A stretch of DNA of 64,000 nucleotides from Lolium rigidum. Taxonomy: Eukaryota > Streptophyta > Magnoliopsida > Poales > Poaceae. The first letter of the stretch is position 1; every line of letters begins with the position of its first letter. Of this stretch, positions 34,825-45,632 are shown piece after piece. The DNA lies in NCBI RefSeq assembly GCF_022539505.1, contig NC_061508.1:60122033-60186032 (forward strand), in the 5' to 3' direction. The notes under the pieces are model-generated. The model was not told the origin of the DNA. It did not search any database and saw nothing but the letters and a program-made list of their open reading frames with translations. The position numbers and the translations under genes were made by a program.

Positions 34825-35398
34825 TTAACGCCTTTTAGCTAGGCATAGTAGTTTGAGAAGATGCTCACATAAGAAATATAAATTGAAGTAAAAGAGAGCA
34901 TCAAGAAGAAAATATAAAATAAATTTAAGTCTAACCCACTTCCTATAAAAAATAATCTTGTAAAGAAACAAGTCATGGAAGCACAAAGCAACAAGCATAG
35001 GAAAGCAAAACAAGTGCAACTTCAAAATTTTCAACATAAAGAGGCGAAACTTAATATTTTTGAGATACATAAAACCATGTTTCCCTCTCTCATAATAACT
35101 TTCAGTGGCATCATGAATAAAACTAACAATATAACTATCACATAAACCATTCTTATCATGAGCCACATGCATAAAATAATTATTACTCCCCACATAAACA
35201 TAGTCATTCTTATTAATTGTAGTGGGAGCAAATTCAACAAAATAGCTATCATTATTATTCTCATCACCATAATCATAAAATATAGGAGGCATATTGTAAT
35301 CATAATTAATTTCCTCCTCAATAGTAGGTGGACTGAAAATATCATATTCATCACTGTAATCATCATATACTGGAGGTATAGTATCCATCATAGCAAAT
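34825..35398 (-). pseudogene. Uncharacterised ORF of LTR element, cut by insertion
   Basis: An open frame of 188 codons reads MMDTIPPVYDDYSDEYDIFS at its start and continues with acidic Tyr/Asp-rich repeats (YDYNMPPIFYDYGDE), then FVEFAPTTINKNDYVYVGSN, and ends in a hydrophobic/basic tail with likely membrane-spanning stretches (about residues 110-175, rich in Phe, Leu and Cys). The Gypsy-like element at 35404-43872 inserted immediately upstream. Reading on beyond it (44100 down to 43873), fragments such as MELYLHDNSNIISMNS look like the missing N-terminal part, with stops. I know of no function. It resembles ORFs found repeatedly in large non-autonomous Triticeae LTR elements. Confidence 0.6.
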
Positions 35399-35403
35399 TT
35401 TCT

Positions 35404-38400
35404 TGTAACATCCCAGTTTTTTCAAAAATTAAAAATTTGCATGCATGCATGTCATTTGTGCATTTGTTTGTTCACATAGAATAATAAACTCAACATGACA
35501 CAACCATAGCTTTATACTCTAGGGTAAAACTCTTATTTTCCCTACCATTCTATTTTGGTAAAACCCTTGCCCTCTGTGGTTTAAAAGAAATCCCTGAATT
35601 TTACAAAATTTTAGAAACTGGTTTGAGCCTTTTTGGATTCCTAAAACAAAAGTTATGAAGAAAACAATATTAAAAGAAAAGGAAAAAAGAAAAAAAAGGA
35701 GAAACGGATCGGACCGGCCAAGTTGGGCCAACCCGACCGCACCAGTTGGCCTGCCAAACGCGGCCCACGCGACCGAACCGCCTCCCCCTCTATTTTTCCC
35801 TTCTCTCACTGACCGATGGGACCCACATGTCAGCGGGGCCCACTCGTCAGCGCCTTCTCCTACCTCCGGACGTGTCCGACCCGGACTCTTTCCCCCGCCA
35901 CAACCCTAACCCTAACCGGCCCCACCTCGGCGTCCATGCCGTGGAGCACACGCCCGGACCCTCTAGAAATACCCCCGCGACCCCCGCCTCCTTTTCCCCC
36001 ACCCAGCTCCCGCCGCCGCGCCGCCAATCTACGGCGATTGCTCGCCGTAGTTGCAGCTAGCGCCGCCGCCCTAGGCCTCCATTGCTCGCGCCGCCGCCAC
36101 CCACATCCTCGCCGCGACAAGCCGCGCCCCGTACGCCCCCTCGCCGAGCTCGCGGACCGCGGGAACGCCGCCGACCGCCGCCACCGAGCCGCAGCAGCCG
36201 ACGACGCCCTCGCCGGAGCTCCACGGTGAGCTCCTCTCCTTTCTTTTTTTATTTTTATTCGCGCCGTCCGATCTGCATCTAGCGGCCAAGATTAGATCCC
36301 CATACTGAATCGGTATGGGCGAATTAGATCGCGCCGCCTGGCGCCTAGTCAGCGACCCAGTCAGCGTGCTCGGTCAGTTTTGGTCAAATCGTTTTTATGT
36401 TCGATTTTAAAAATCAGATTCGTGTACAACTTATAAAATCCATATAAAATCATCCACTTGGCCAAATTTTACAAATTGTATATTTTTGGAAAGCATACAA
36501 TCTGTAGGACACGTTTATAAAATAATATTGTATAGGTTCTGTGTTAGATTTCGAATCATAATTCAAATAAGGAAATTGACTTCTCTACACTATAGAATTT
36601 GTATAAAATAATCTACTGGCCCAAATTTTATGATTTTGTACTTTCTGGAATCCTCAGATCATGTACTACAATATGGAATAAGAATTGTACAACTTTGATA
36701 CGTGCACAAACTTGCTTTAGTAAAATCTATTCAAATCAGTAATTCGACGATAATTCAAATTCTATAAATTATTTTCGAATAATTCCAATTGCTCTACTCT
36801 TGCATTACTGTAACCTATCCAGGGAAGTCGAGTTTTATTTTTACTTAACATAATTCTTGCGGTAGCTAATTAATAAGGTTGTATATGTTAAGTAGATACT
36901 CAATTAATGTTTTTCTAAATCAAATTAAATATCCAGAAAACCTTATTAATATTGCACATATCAGAGAACACCTAATACAACACTTACACACTACCTCTAT
37001 TGTGAAATTAATTGGTGCATATCATGCATGCATACATGTCTATGATTGTTCATATTGAATGTCTGTTTATTTTTGTTTGCTTGTTTGTTTAGACTGTGAA
37101 GGAGGTCAAGGTTACTCTTGTGATTGTTGTGATTGTGGGGGTTGCTTTGATCAAGGCAAGTGACATTCAATTCCTACCTATTTTACTATGCATTAGTGTT
37201 TTTCAACTAGTATGCATGGTAGGATTTTGTTTTTAAAAGTTATGCTATGCTCATCAATCCTAGTAGTGTGTAGCCACCCATGAACCATTGCTAGTATTCT
37301 TAGTATGCCTAGCAATAACAAAATGCCACTGCTGTTTTTGATTGTTTTGGATTGTGATTATTGAGAATTAAAATTAACAACCTTAATGAATCACCTGGGT
37401 GGATTGGTTGAGTGGTGGGCGGCTGCTCAGGGCTCCGATCCCTGGGGATGGACCAGTGGACGGGTGGGTGCCTGAGAGCAAGCAGTTGAATAGTGGTTGC
37501 CCTAGACTGCACCTCTGGTTTTTACCAGGGGATCGTGCGGGGGTTTATTATCTGTAATGGTTTTTAGCCTGTGAGTTTCACTTGTGGTTGGCCACCTAGG
37601 ATTAAAGAGATTATTATGTCGTCCATGTTTTAGAAAGCTTCCAGTGCAGCCTTATGGTATTATGGGCTCTGCCGGGATTAAGTAAGTTGTGAGGTCCAAC
37701 TTGTTTGCTAGACATGATGATGTGGCTGCAGCCAAACGGGAACGGGTCTAGCTAGTATGGTTGAAACCTTCTTCTGAAAGATCTTGTCTCATTCTTCTCT
37801 TGGGAAGGGTGGGTCGTAAGGTGAAAGTGCACAACCTCTCGAGAGTTAAATCTAAGATCTTAGCCGTGTCGCCGGTTACGGACAATTTGAGCTTTCTAGG
37901 CAGGGAATGTACGGAAGAATCTCATCACCTTTTCTAAATGAGTTAAAATTTGAGTAGCAACTGTCGGATAGTACATGGGAGATGTAACCATGATACTGTT
38001 TATGACATCATTACAAGTTTTGTAAAATGTTTTGTTTTAAATAAAATGTAGGATAAAATTGGCTTTATGCAAATTTGCCTAAACTCCACTAGCCAAATAT
38101 CATATAGATAGTCATGCTCAAAACTGCCACCATATAAGTGTCATTTGCCAGTACATCATTGTACTGACCTCCATTCGTGGGGCTGCATATTCAAACGTGC
38201 AGGTTATTCTGAAGATGAGTACTAGTAGGATCTCGAGTCTACATTCCAACATGTCTGCCTGTGGTGCATGGAGATGATGGAGGCTCATTGAAGTTTATTT
38301 CCGCTGTGTTTGCTTTGAATATTTATAATTGAGCTAGTCCAAGTGACTATGCAATTTGTAAGACTTTATTTTATCTCATGTGGATCTACGTTGTAGTAAA

Positions 38401-38512
38401 TTTGATACTATTGCTATGATTACTACATTTGAAATGTGTGTGCTATCAGTGATCCCGGGAATAACACTATACACATGTATCTTGCCTTTATTTAAAAAGG
38501 TAGGGTGCTATA
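35404..38512 (+). repeat. 5' LTR of the Gypsy-like element
   Basis: About 3.1 kb with a GC-rich, C/G-skewed block (35700-36300) carrying the core promoter. Ends GGTGCTATA here, against GGTGGTACA in the other LTR, so the terminal CA is mutated to TA. Confidence 0.92.
35964..35971 (+). promoter_or_regulatory. Mutated TATA box in 5' LTR
   Basis: TAGAAATA occupies the position where the 3' LTR has TATAAATA (41306-41313) in otherwise near-identical sequence. The T-to-G change should weaken transcription from this LTR. Confidence 0.7.
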
Positions 38513-38515
38513 GAA

Positions 38516-38527
38516 TGGTATCAGAGC
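38516..38527 (+). other. Primer binding site, initiator Met-tRNA
   Basis: TGGTATCAGAGC is complementary to the 3' end of plant initiator tRNA-Met, three bases after the 5' LTR. Confidence 0.88.
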
Positions 38528-38548
38528 ATAGTGTTGCCTGTAGAATCG

Positions 38549-38614
38549 AGACCCTAGGTTTGGATTAGAAATAGGAAGACCCTAGGTTTGGATTAGAAAT
38601 AGGAAGACCCTAGG
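38549..38614 (+). repeat. 28-bp tandem duplication in leader
   Basis: Two identical units beginning GACCCTAGGTTTGGATTAG, plus a partial third GACCCTAGG, lie just after the primer site. Confidence 0.9.
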
Positions 38615-39022
38615 ATGAAAAACTTCTCTAATCCTATTTCAATTAAAAGGATGTTCGATTTGTGAACTTCTGGTATTCTCATCTATTCCATCTTCAAAAA
38701 TATTTCCCTCTTTCCTTAGATGACCTAACCCATGAAAACCATCAAGGAAGACGAGCAAGTAGCCATATTCTTTAGCTTGTTAAGGTAGTCAAGAGGCTTT
38801 AGATGACCCCATTGACTCATATGTCTTCCTTTACGTTCTGTTGTATTGCCCTACTATCTGGTGTATGGTAGTACCAACTATTCTAGGCGTAATTTTTTGA
38901 ACCTCGTTAAGTTTAAGTAAAGTTTGGTTTCTGGTTTTAAATGTTTTTGTTTGGTTGTGTGACTTGTTTGTGCATGGGTAGGAAATTTTATTCCCTAGAT
39001 CTGTCTATCTTGATTCTCATCT

Positions 39023-40534
39023 ATGCTAAAACAACCCCAGATGCCACCAAGACGTGATCCAACTCAGGAAGCACTACATCAGATGATGACAGCTCAGGCA
39101 CAACTCATGCAGATGATGACCCAATTCATCCAAACCACCCAGAACAACAACAACAATCCACCACCGCCACCTCCACCACCACCTCCACCACCACCCCCAC
39201 CCCCGGTGGACAGACTTGCCAGATTTCTGAGACTCAGACCAGCCAAGTTCTCCAGTGCTACTGAGCCAATAGAAGCAGATCATGACTGGCTTCGTTCTGT
39301 CAATAAGGACTTAGTCACCTGTGAGTGCACAGAGGCTGAGAAGATTAGGTTCACGGCACATCTATTGGAAGGACCTGCTGCAAGGTGGTGGGAGACTTAT
39401 CAACTTACCCATCCTATAGATGACTTAGACTGGGAAACCTTCAAGGAAGGATTTCGTACTGCTCATATCTCCTCGGGCATTATGAATCTAAAGAGGGATG
39501 AATTCCGCAGCCTGAGGCAAGGAGGAAGGACTCTGAAGGAGTACATGGATGACTTCTGTGCTTTGGCGAGGTATGCCCCAGAAGACATTGACACTGATGT
39601 TAAGAGGAAGGAGAAGTTCCTCAATGGACTTAAGGGTGAACTGAAGATTCCATTGTCTGTAGCTTATGCACCCAACTATCAGTCCCTACTTGATCAAGCC
39701 ATCACCCTGGACAATAACATCAAGAAGGAAGAGAACCGTAAGAGGAAGTTCAACAATAGCAAGAACCACACCGAGCCGTTTCACAAGAAGCACCATTCTT
39801 CTAAAGGAAGTGGGAGTCACAACTCACACAAGCATAATGGTCATTTCGGAAAAGGGAATGGCAACAACTACAATGGTCATAGGCACAATGAAGGATTCAA
39901 GGGAGACCATTCCAATGGTAATCACAATGGAAACAATGGCCGTCACAATGGGGGTAACGGACACCACAATGGAAATAATGGCCACCAATGCCACAATTCA
40001 AAGGACTTGACCCATATCACCTGCTTCAAGTGTAATAAGACCGGACACTTTGCCAATGACTATCCGAAGAATAAGCATGTTGATGCCACCAAACCCAATC
40101 CCTTCCAGAAGGGACAGGCGAACCACCTCAATGTAGAAGAAGTAATGAATGAACCAGACGCTGTGATGGGTATGTTTCCACTCAACTCATTTACAGCATT
40201 GGTTTTATTTGATACTGGTACATTGCATTCATTCATATCAAGAGCTTTTGTGAATAAAAATAGAATAACCTCGGAATCAATAGGGAAGATAATTAAAGTA
40301 GGTTCCCCTGATGGAGAGATGAAAGTCAATTCGGGATGCCGTAATTTAACTAGGCCCTATAGATCCACCGCCCTTTTAGTAACCTTGGATTCGCTAAGAT
40401 TGTACGTGATTTTGGAAATGGACTGGATGACGACCTATAGAGGAGCCTTTGATTGTGTTAGTCACACTCACTATCCCAGAAGGAAAAAGGATTCGATTCA
40501 CATCCCAATTGAATATTGGGGGATATTAGGCTAA
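39023..40534 (+). CDS. Gag with partial aspartic protease (retrotransposon)
   Basis: 503 residues. After a Met/Gln-rich start come a short poly-Asn run and about 17 consecutive prolines (residues 46-62), then a retrotransposon Gag capsid domain (residues 80-235; TEPIEADHDWL, EGPAARWWETY, FKEGFR and the LRQGGRTLKEYMDDFCAL block). A His/Asn/Gly-rich linker follows (255-325). The zinc knuckle reads CFKCNKTGHFANDY (335-348): the final Cys of CX2CX4HX4C is replaced by Tyr, so zinc binding should be impaired. The protease begins with VLFDTGTLHSFIS (DTG at 398-400). Near residue 480 the frame is lost: an alternate frame continues the family pattern (TLTIPEGKRI) before pol is deleted. Start is at the first Met (MLKQPQ) or at Met7 (MPPRRD). 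It would form virus-like particles only with help. Confidence 0.85.
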   Translation: MLKQPQMPPRRDPTQEALHQMMTAQAQLMQMMTQFIQTTQNNNNNPPPPPPPPPPPPPPPPVDRLARFLRLRPAKFSSATEPIEADHDWLRSVNKDLVTCECTEAEKIRFTAHLLEGPAARWWETYQLTHPIDDLDWETFKEGFRTAHISSGIMNLKRDEFRSLRQGGRTLKEYMDDFCALARYAPEDIDTDVKRKEKFLNGLKGELKIPLSVAYAPNYQSLLDQAITLDNNIKKEENRKRKFNNSKNHTEPFHKKHHSSKGSGSHNSHKHNGHFGKGNGNNYNGHRHNEGFKGDHSNGNHNGNNGRHNGGNGHHNGNNGHQCHNSKDLTHITCFKCNKTGHFANDYPKNKHVDATKPNPFQKGQANHLNVEEVMNEPDAVMGMFPLNSFTALVLFDTGTLHSFISRAFVNKNRITSESIGKIIKVGSPDGEMKVNSGCRNLTRPYRSTALLVTLDSLRLYVILEMDWMTTYRGAFDCVSHTHYPRRKKDSIHIPIEYWGILG

Positions 40535-40722
40535 ACATCTTAAGGGGGTTAGCCTAGATATGATACACATAGTAAAGGGATACTCGTACCAGGACTATCG
40601 AGTTTTGCATTCAGTGGAGCCACCATACCAAGTGAGAAGCAATTGTGGACGTGAAGAAAAATATTCGAGAAGATCACCACACCTATTTGCTAGCCTTTCC
40701 GAAGCCCGGGGACGTGCTTCAT

Positions 40723-40738
40723 CTTAAGGGGGTTAGTC
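40723..40738 (+). other. Purine tract before 3' LTR
   Basis: TTAAGGGGGTTAGTC abuts the TGTAACATCCC start of the 3' LTR. The same TTAAGGGGGTTAG word also occurs at about 40540, suggesting a deletion or duplication around it. Confidence 0.55.
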
Positions 40739-43700
40739 TGTAACATCCCAGGTTTTTCAAAAATTAAAAATTGGCATGCATGCATGCCATTTGTGCATTT
40801 GTTTGTTCACATAGAATAATAAACTCAACATGACACAACCATAGCTTTATACTCTAGGGTAAAACTCTTATTTTCCCTACCATTCTCTTTTGGTAAAACC
40901 CTTGCCCTCTGTGGTTTAAAACAAAGCCCTGAATTTTACAAAATTTTAGAAACTGGTTTGAGCCTTTTTGGATTCCTAAAACAAAAGTTATGAAGAAAAC
41001 AATATTAAAAGAAAAGGAAAAAGAAAAAAAGAAAAAAAAGGAGAAACGGATCGGACCGGCCAAGTTGGGCCAGCCCGACCGCACCAGTTGGCCTGCCAAA
41101 CGCGGCCCACGCGACCGAACCGCCTCCCCCTCTATTTTTCCCTTCTCTCACTGACCGGTGGGACCCACATGTCAGCGGGGCCCACTCGTCAGCGCCTTCT
41201 CCTACCTCCGGACGTGTCCGACCCGGACTCTTTCCCCCGCCGCAACCCTAACCCTAACCGACCCCACCTCGGCGTCCGTGCCGTGGAGCACACGCCCAGA
41301 CCCTCTATAAATACCCCCGCGACCCCCGCCTCCTTTTCCCCCACCCAGCTCCCGCCGTCGCGCCGCCAATCTACGACGATTGCTCGCCGTAGTTGCAGCT
41401 AGCACCGCCGCCTCCAGCCGAGCACCGCCGCCGCCCTAGGCCTCCATTGCTCGCGCCGCCGCCACCCACGTCCTCACCGCGACAAGCCGCGCCCCGTACG
41501 CCCCCTCGCCGAGCTCGCGGACCGCGGGAACGCCGCCGACCGCCGCCACCGAGCCGCAGCAGCCGACGACGCCCTCGCCGGAGCTCCACGGTGAGCTCCT
41601 CTCCTTTCTTTTTTTTCTTTTTATTCGCGCCGTCCGATCTGCATCTAGCGGCCAAGATTAGATCCCCATACCGAATCGGTATGGGCGAATTAGATCGCGC
41701 CGCCTGGCGCCTAGTCAGCGGCCCAGTCAGCGTGCTCGGTCAGTTTTGGTCAAATCATTTTTATATTCGATTTAAAAAATCAGATTACATGTACAACTTA
41801 TAAAATCCATATAAAATCATCCACTTGGCCAAATTTTACAAATTGTATATTTTCGGAAAGCTTACAATCTGTCGGACACGTTTATAAAATAATATTGTAT
41901 AGGTTATGTGTTAGATTTCGAATCATAATTCAAATAAGGAAATTGACTTCTCTACACTATAGAATTTGATAAAATAATCTACTTGCCCAAATTTTATGAT
42001 TTTGTACTTTCTGGAATCCACAGATCATGTACTACAACATGGAATAAAAATTGTACAACTTTGATACGTGCACAAACTTGCTTTAGTAAAATCTATTCAA
42101 ATCAGTAATTTGACGATAATTCAAATTCTATAAATTATTTTCGAATAATTCCAATTGCTCTACTCTTGCATTACTGTAACCTATCCAGGGAAGTCCACTT
42201 AACATAATTCTTGAGGTAGCTAATTGATAAAGTTGTATATGTTAAGTAGATACGCAATTAATGTTTTTTTCTAAATCAAATTAAATATCTAGAAAACCTT
42301 ATTAATATTGCACATATCAGAGAACACCTAATACAACACTTACACACTACCTCTATTGTGAAATTAATTGGTGCATATCATGCATGCATACATGTCTATG
42401 ATTGTTCATATTGAATGTCTGTTTATTTTTGTTTGCTTGTTTGTTTAGATTGTGAAGGAGGTCAAGGTTACTCTTGTGATTGCTGTGATTGTGCGGGTTG
42501 CTTTGATCAAAGCAAGTGACATTCAATTCCTACCTATTTTACTATGCATTAGTGTTTTTCAACTAGTATGCATGGTAGGATTTTGTTTTCAAAAGTTATG
42601 CTATGCTCATCAATCCTAGTAGTGTGTAGCCACCCATGAACCATTGCTAGTATTCTTAGTATGCCTAGCAATAACAAAATGCCACTGCTGTTTTTGATTG
42701 TTTTGGATTGTGAGTATTGAGAATTAAAATTAACAACCTTAATGAATCACCTGGGTGGATTGGTTGAGTGGTGGGCGGATGCTCAGGGCTCCGATCCCTG
42801 GGGATGGACCAGTGGACGGGTGGGTGCCTGAGAGCAAGCAGTTGAATAGTGGTTGCCCTAGACTGCACCTCTGGTTTTCACCAGGGGATCATGCGGGGGT
42901 TTATTATCTGTAATGGTTTTAAGCCTGTGAGTTTCACTTGTGGTTGGCCACCCAGGATTAAAGAGATTATTATGTCGTCCATGTTTTAGACAACTTCCAG
43001 TGCAGCCTTATGGTATTATGGGCTCTGCTGGGATTAAGTAAGTTGTGAGGTCCAACTTGTTTGCTAGACATGATGACGTGGCTGCAGCCAAACGGGAACG
43101 GGTCTAGCTAGCTAGTATGGTTGAAACCTTCTTCTGAAAGATCTTGTCTCATTCTTCTCTTGGGAAGGGTGGGTTGTAAGGTGAAAGTGCACAACCTCTC
43201 GAGAGTTAAATCTAAGATCTTAGCCGTGTCCCCGGTTACGGACAATTTGAGCTTTCTAGGCAGGGAATGTACGGAAGAATCTCATCACCTTTTCTAAATG
43301 AGTTAAAATTTGAGTAGCAACTGTCGGATAGTACATGGGAGATGTAACCATGATACTGTTTATGACATCATTACAAGTTTTGTAAAATGTTTTGTTTTAA
43401 ATAAAATGTAGGATAAAATTGGCTTTATGCAAATTTGCCTAAACTCCACTAGCCAAATATCATATAGATAGTCATGCCCCAAACTGCCACCATATAAGTG
43501 TCATTTGCCAGTACATCATTGTACTGACCTCCATTCGTGGGGCTGCATATTCAAACGTGCAGGTTATTCTGAAGATGAGTACTAGTAGGATCTCGAGTCT
43601 ACATTCCAACATGTCTGCCTGTGGCGCATGGAGATGATGGAGGCTCATTGAAGTTTATTTCCGCTGTGTTTGCTTTGAATATTTATAATTGAGCTAGTTC

Positions 43701-43872
43701 AAGTGACTATGCAATTTGTAAGACTTTATTTTATCTCATGTGGATCTACGTTGTAGTAAATTTGATACTATTGCTATGATTACTACATTTGAAATGTGTG
43801 TGCTATCAGTGATCCCGGGAATAGCACTATACACAGGTATCTTGCCTTTATTTAAAAAGGTAGGGTGGTACA
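40739..43872 (+). repeat. 3' LTR of the Gypsy-like element
   Basis: About 3.1 kb, highly similar to the 5' LTR. Differences include an extra block of about 20 bases at 41403-41422 (a CACCGCCGCC duplication) and loss of about 11 bases near 42196. Confidence 0.92.
41306..41313 (+). promoter_or_regulatory. TATA box in 3' LTR
   Basis: TATAAATA in CCCTCTATAAATACCCCCG. Intact here and mutated in the 5' LTR. Confidence 0.65.
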
Positions 43873-43877
43873 TTTCT

Positions 43878-44250
43878 CCTCTAAAGCTAGGGAACTAAAA
43901 AGATCATTTTCATATACTAGCTTCCGCAAGCTTAGAATTTTCCATAGCATTAGAAATAATGGTGTTCAAAGAATTCATACTAATAATGTTGCTATTATCA
44001 TGCAAATAAAGTTCCATAGGTTTTTAAATTTTCCATTCAAACACCTCATGTCCTAACTCAAGATAAATACTATAAAGCTCTCTATTTTTGTTCTTGTTTT
44101 CCATTAAGACTAACTAGTGAAAATAAAAACAAGAAACAAAAAGATATAATTGCAGAATCTAAAGGAAATAACTTCGAGCACTCACACACCAGCAACAGTA
44201 CTAGAAGATAGCTTAGTAGCCAGAGGCTGTGAGTACCTTTTACCTTACCT
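43878..44250 (-). other. Leader and ORF 5' part of the minus-strand element
   Basis: Right-hand piece of the interior cut by the Gypsy-like insertion. Minus-strand fragments such as MELYLHDNSNIISMNS are likely the N-terminal part of the ORF at 34825-35398, degraded by stops. Confidence 0.45.
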
Positions 44251-44267
44251 CCCCGGCAACAGCGCCA
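44251..44267 (-). other. Primer binding site, tRNA-Asp (minus strand)
   Basis: The minus strand reads TGGCGCTGTTGCCGGGG, one mismatch from the tRNA-Asp complement, ten bases inside the 5' LTR boundary. Confidence 0.8.
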
Positions 44268-44277
44268 GAAAAGAGCT

Positions 44278-45010
44278 TCATGTCTACGCACGCTTCTATT
44301 CTTGTAGACAGTGTTGGGCCTCCAACTGCAGATGTTGTAGAACAACAACAAGTTTCTCTTAAGTGAATCACCTAAGGTTTATCGAACTCAGGGAGGTATA
44401 GGTCAAACATATCCCTCTCAAGCAACCTTGCAGTTAAGATACAAGAAGTCTCTTGTGTTCCCAACACACCCAATACACTTGTCAGGTGTATAGGTGCACT
44501 AGTTCGGCGAAGAGATAGTGAAATACAAGTAATATGGATGATTATAAGTGGTAATTGCAATCTGAAATAAAAATGGCAGCAAGCAAACTTGTCGTAGAAC
44601 TGGTTGTAAACGATGTTTCGATGCTTAGAAACAAGGCCTAGGCATCTTACTTTCACTAGTGGGCACTCTAAACAATGATATCATAATTGAATACATAAAT
44701 ATCATCTCTTCACTATAATACATAAATAATTAGAAACAACACCACAATTTCATAGAGACATCCAACTCAAATTATAACTCATGATAAGTATTTCTGTCAT
44801 CTTTAGCCTAAGAGACACACACGGTGCGCACACTATCACCTTCACACCGTGCGACAAGGTGTCTCCGGAGATCACAATAATAAAACCACTTGAGTAGCAT
44901 AATAGATGAAGAGTAACATCTACTTATTCAACTAGATTAGAAAGCTCATGATCACATAAAGATCACACCAAGGGAGAGAGAGATAGACCACATAGTTACC
45001 GGTAAATCCC
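44278..45010 (-). repeat. 5' LTR of the minus-strand element, truncated by insertion
   Basis: Aligns with 30840-31700 of the other LTR up to ACCGGTAAATCCC, where foreign sequence begins. The inner edge is TCATGTCTACGC, against TGATGTATACGC in the other copy. Confidence 0.85.
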
Positions 45011-45509
45011 TGATGACCCACAAGTATAGGGGGTGTATCGTAGTATCTTCGATAAGTAAGAATGTCGATCCCAACGAGGAGCAGAAGGTGTTGACAAGCA
45101 GTTTCGATGAAGGATTCACTGTAAATGCTCACAGACAAGTATTTAAGGGGTTTTGATGTAACAGATGAATAAAGTACAAGTAAGTAAAATGCGAGAGAAA
45201 TAATTGCAGCGAGTGGCCCAATCCTTTTTAGCACAAAGGACAAGCCGGTTTGTTTACTTATAATGACCAAACGTTCTTGAGGACACACGGGATTTTAGTC
45301 TAGTGCTTTCGCTACATACGGCTAATTAATCTTCATTGTTTTGGTAAGTGTTGTGTGCGTGAACCTATGCTAATATACCGCCCTTCCTAGGACTAATACA
45401 TACTTGTGATTATACCCCTTGCAAGCATCCGCAACTACAAGAAAGTAATTAAGATAAATCTAACCACAGCCTTAAACTCTGAGATCCTGCTATCCCTCCC
45501 GCATCGATA
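45011..45509 (-). mobile_element. Partial LTR of a further retrotransposon, runs into gap
   Basis: It starts TGATGACCCACAAGTATAGG, exactly where the older LTR is broken, a start typical of Triticeae LTR retrotransposons. The flank ATCCC (45006-45010) would be its target duplication. The orientation is a guess and its other end lies in or beyond the N gap. Confidence 0.55.
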
Positions 45510-45609
45510 NNNNNNNNNNNNNNNNNNNNNNNNNNNNNNNNNNNNNNNNNNNNNNNNNNNNNNNNNNNNNNNNNNNNNNNNNNNNNNNNNNNNNNNNNNN
45601 NNNNNNNNN
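45510..45609. other. Assembly gap (100 N)
   Basis: Exactly one hundred Ns, the conventional size for a gap of unknown length. The true missing sequence probably includes most of the LTR element starting at 45011. Confidence 0.98.
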
Positions 45610-45632
45610 GGTGGAGTCAATTCCACATCTTA

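Larger units (their letters stand above)
35404..43872 (+). mobile_element. Gag-protease-only Gypsy-like LTR retrotransposon
   Basis: It has long LTRs (35404-38512 and 40739-43872) beginning TGTAACATCCCAG, flanked by the duplication TTTCT (35399-35403 and 43873-43877). An initiator-Met tRNA primer site follows the 5' LTR, and a purine tract precedes the 3' LTR. The 2.2-kb interior encodes Gag and the start of a protease. Reverse transcriptase, RNase H and integrase are absent, so it depends on a relative for movement. The Gag type points to Ty3/Gypsy of the Tekay/Del-like group. Confidence 0.93.
30840..45010 (-). mobile_element. Minus-strand non-autonomous LTR retrotransposon (split twice)
   Basis: Its 3' LTR is 30840-32288 and its 5' LTR starts at 44278. 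On the minus strand the LTR begins TGATACGTTGCAAACGTATC and ends GCGTGCGTATACATCA. A tRNA-Asp primer site with one mismatch lies next to the 5' LTR, and the AAGCTTGGGGATGC tract lies next to the 3' LTR, exactly as in the element at 22267-28950, so the two are related families. The interior is split by a Gypsy-like element (35404-43872). The 5' LTR is cut at 45010 by another LTR, and its outer part was not found before the gap. The left flank AACCC (30835-30839) is the expected target duplication, but its partner is not visible. Confidence 0.85.

Noticed and set aside
35900..35922. Telomere-like CCCTAACCCTAACC
   Set aside because: Only two to three CCCTAAC units (not the plant CCCTAAA repeat), present at the same place in both LTRs. 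It is part of the LTR.
35746..36282. Overlapping GC-rich open frames on both strands in the LTR
   Set aside because: They recur in the second LTR (41088-41803) with frame-changing differences and have no domain. They are composition effects of the LTR promoter and leader.
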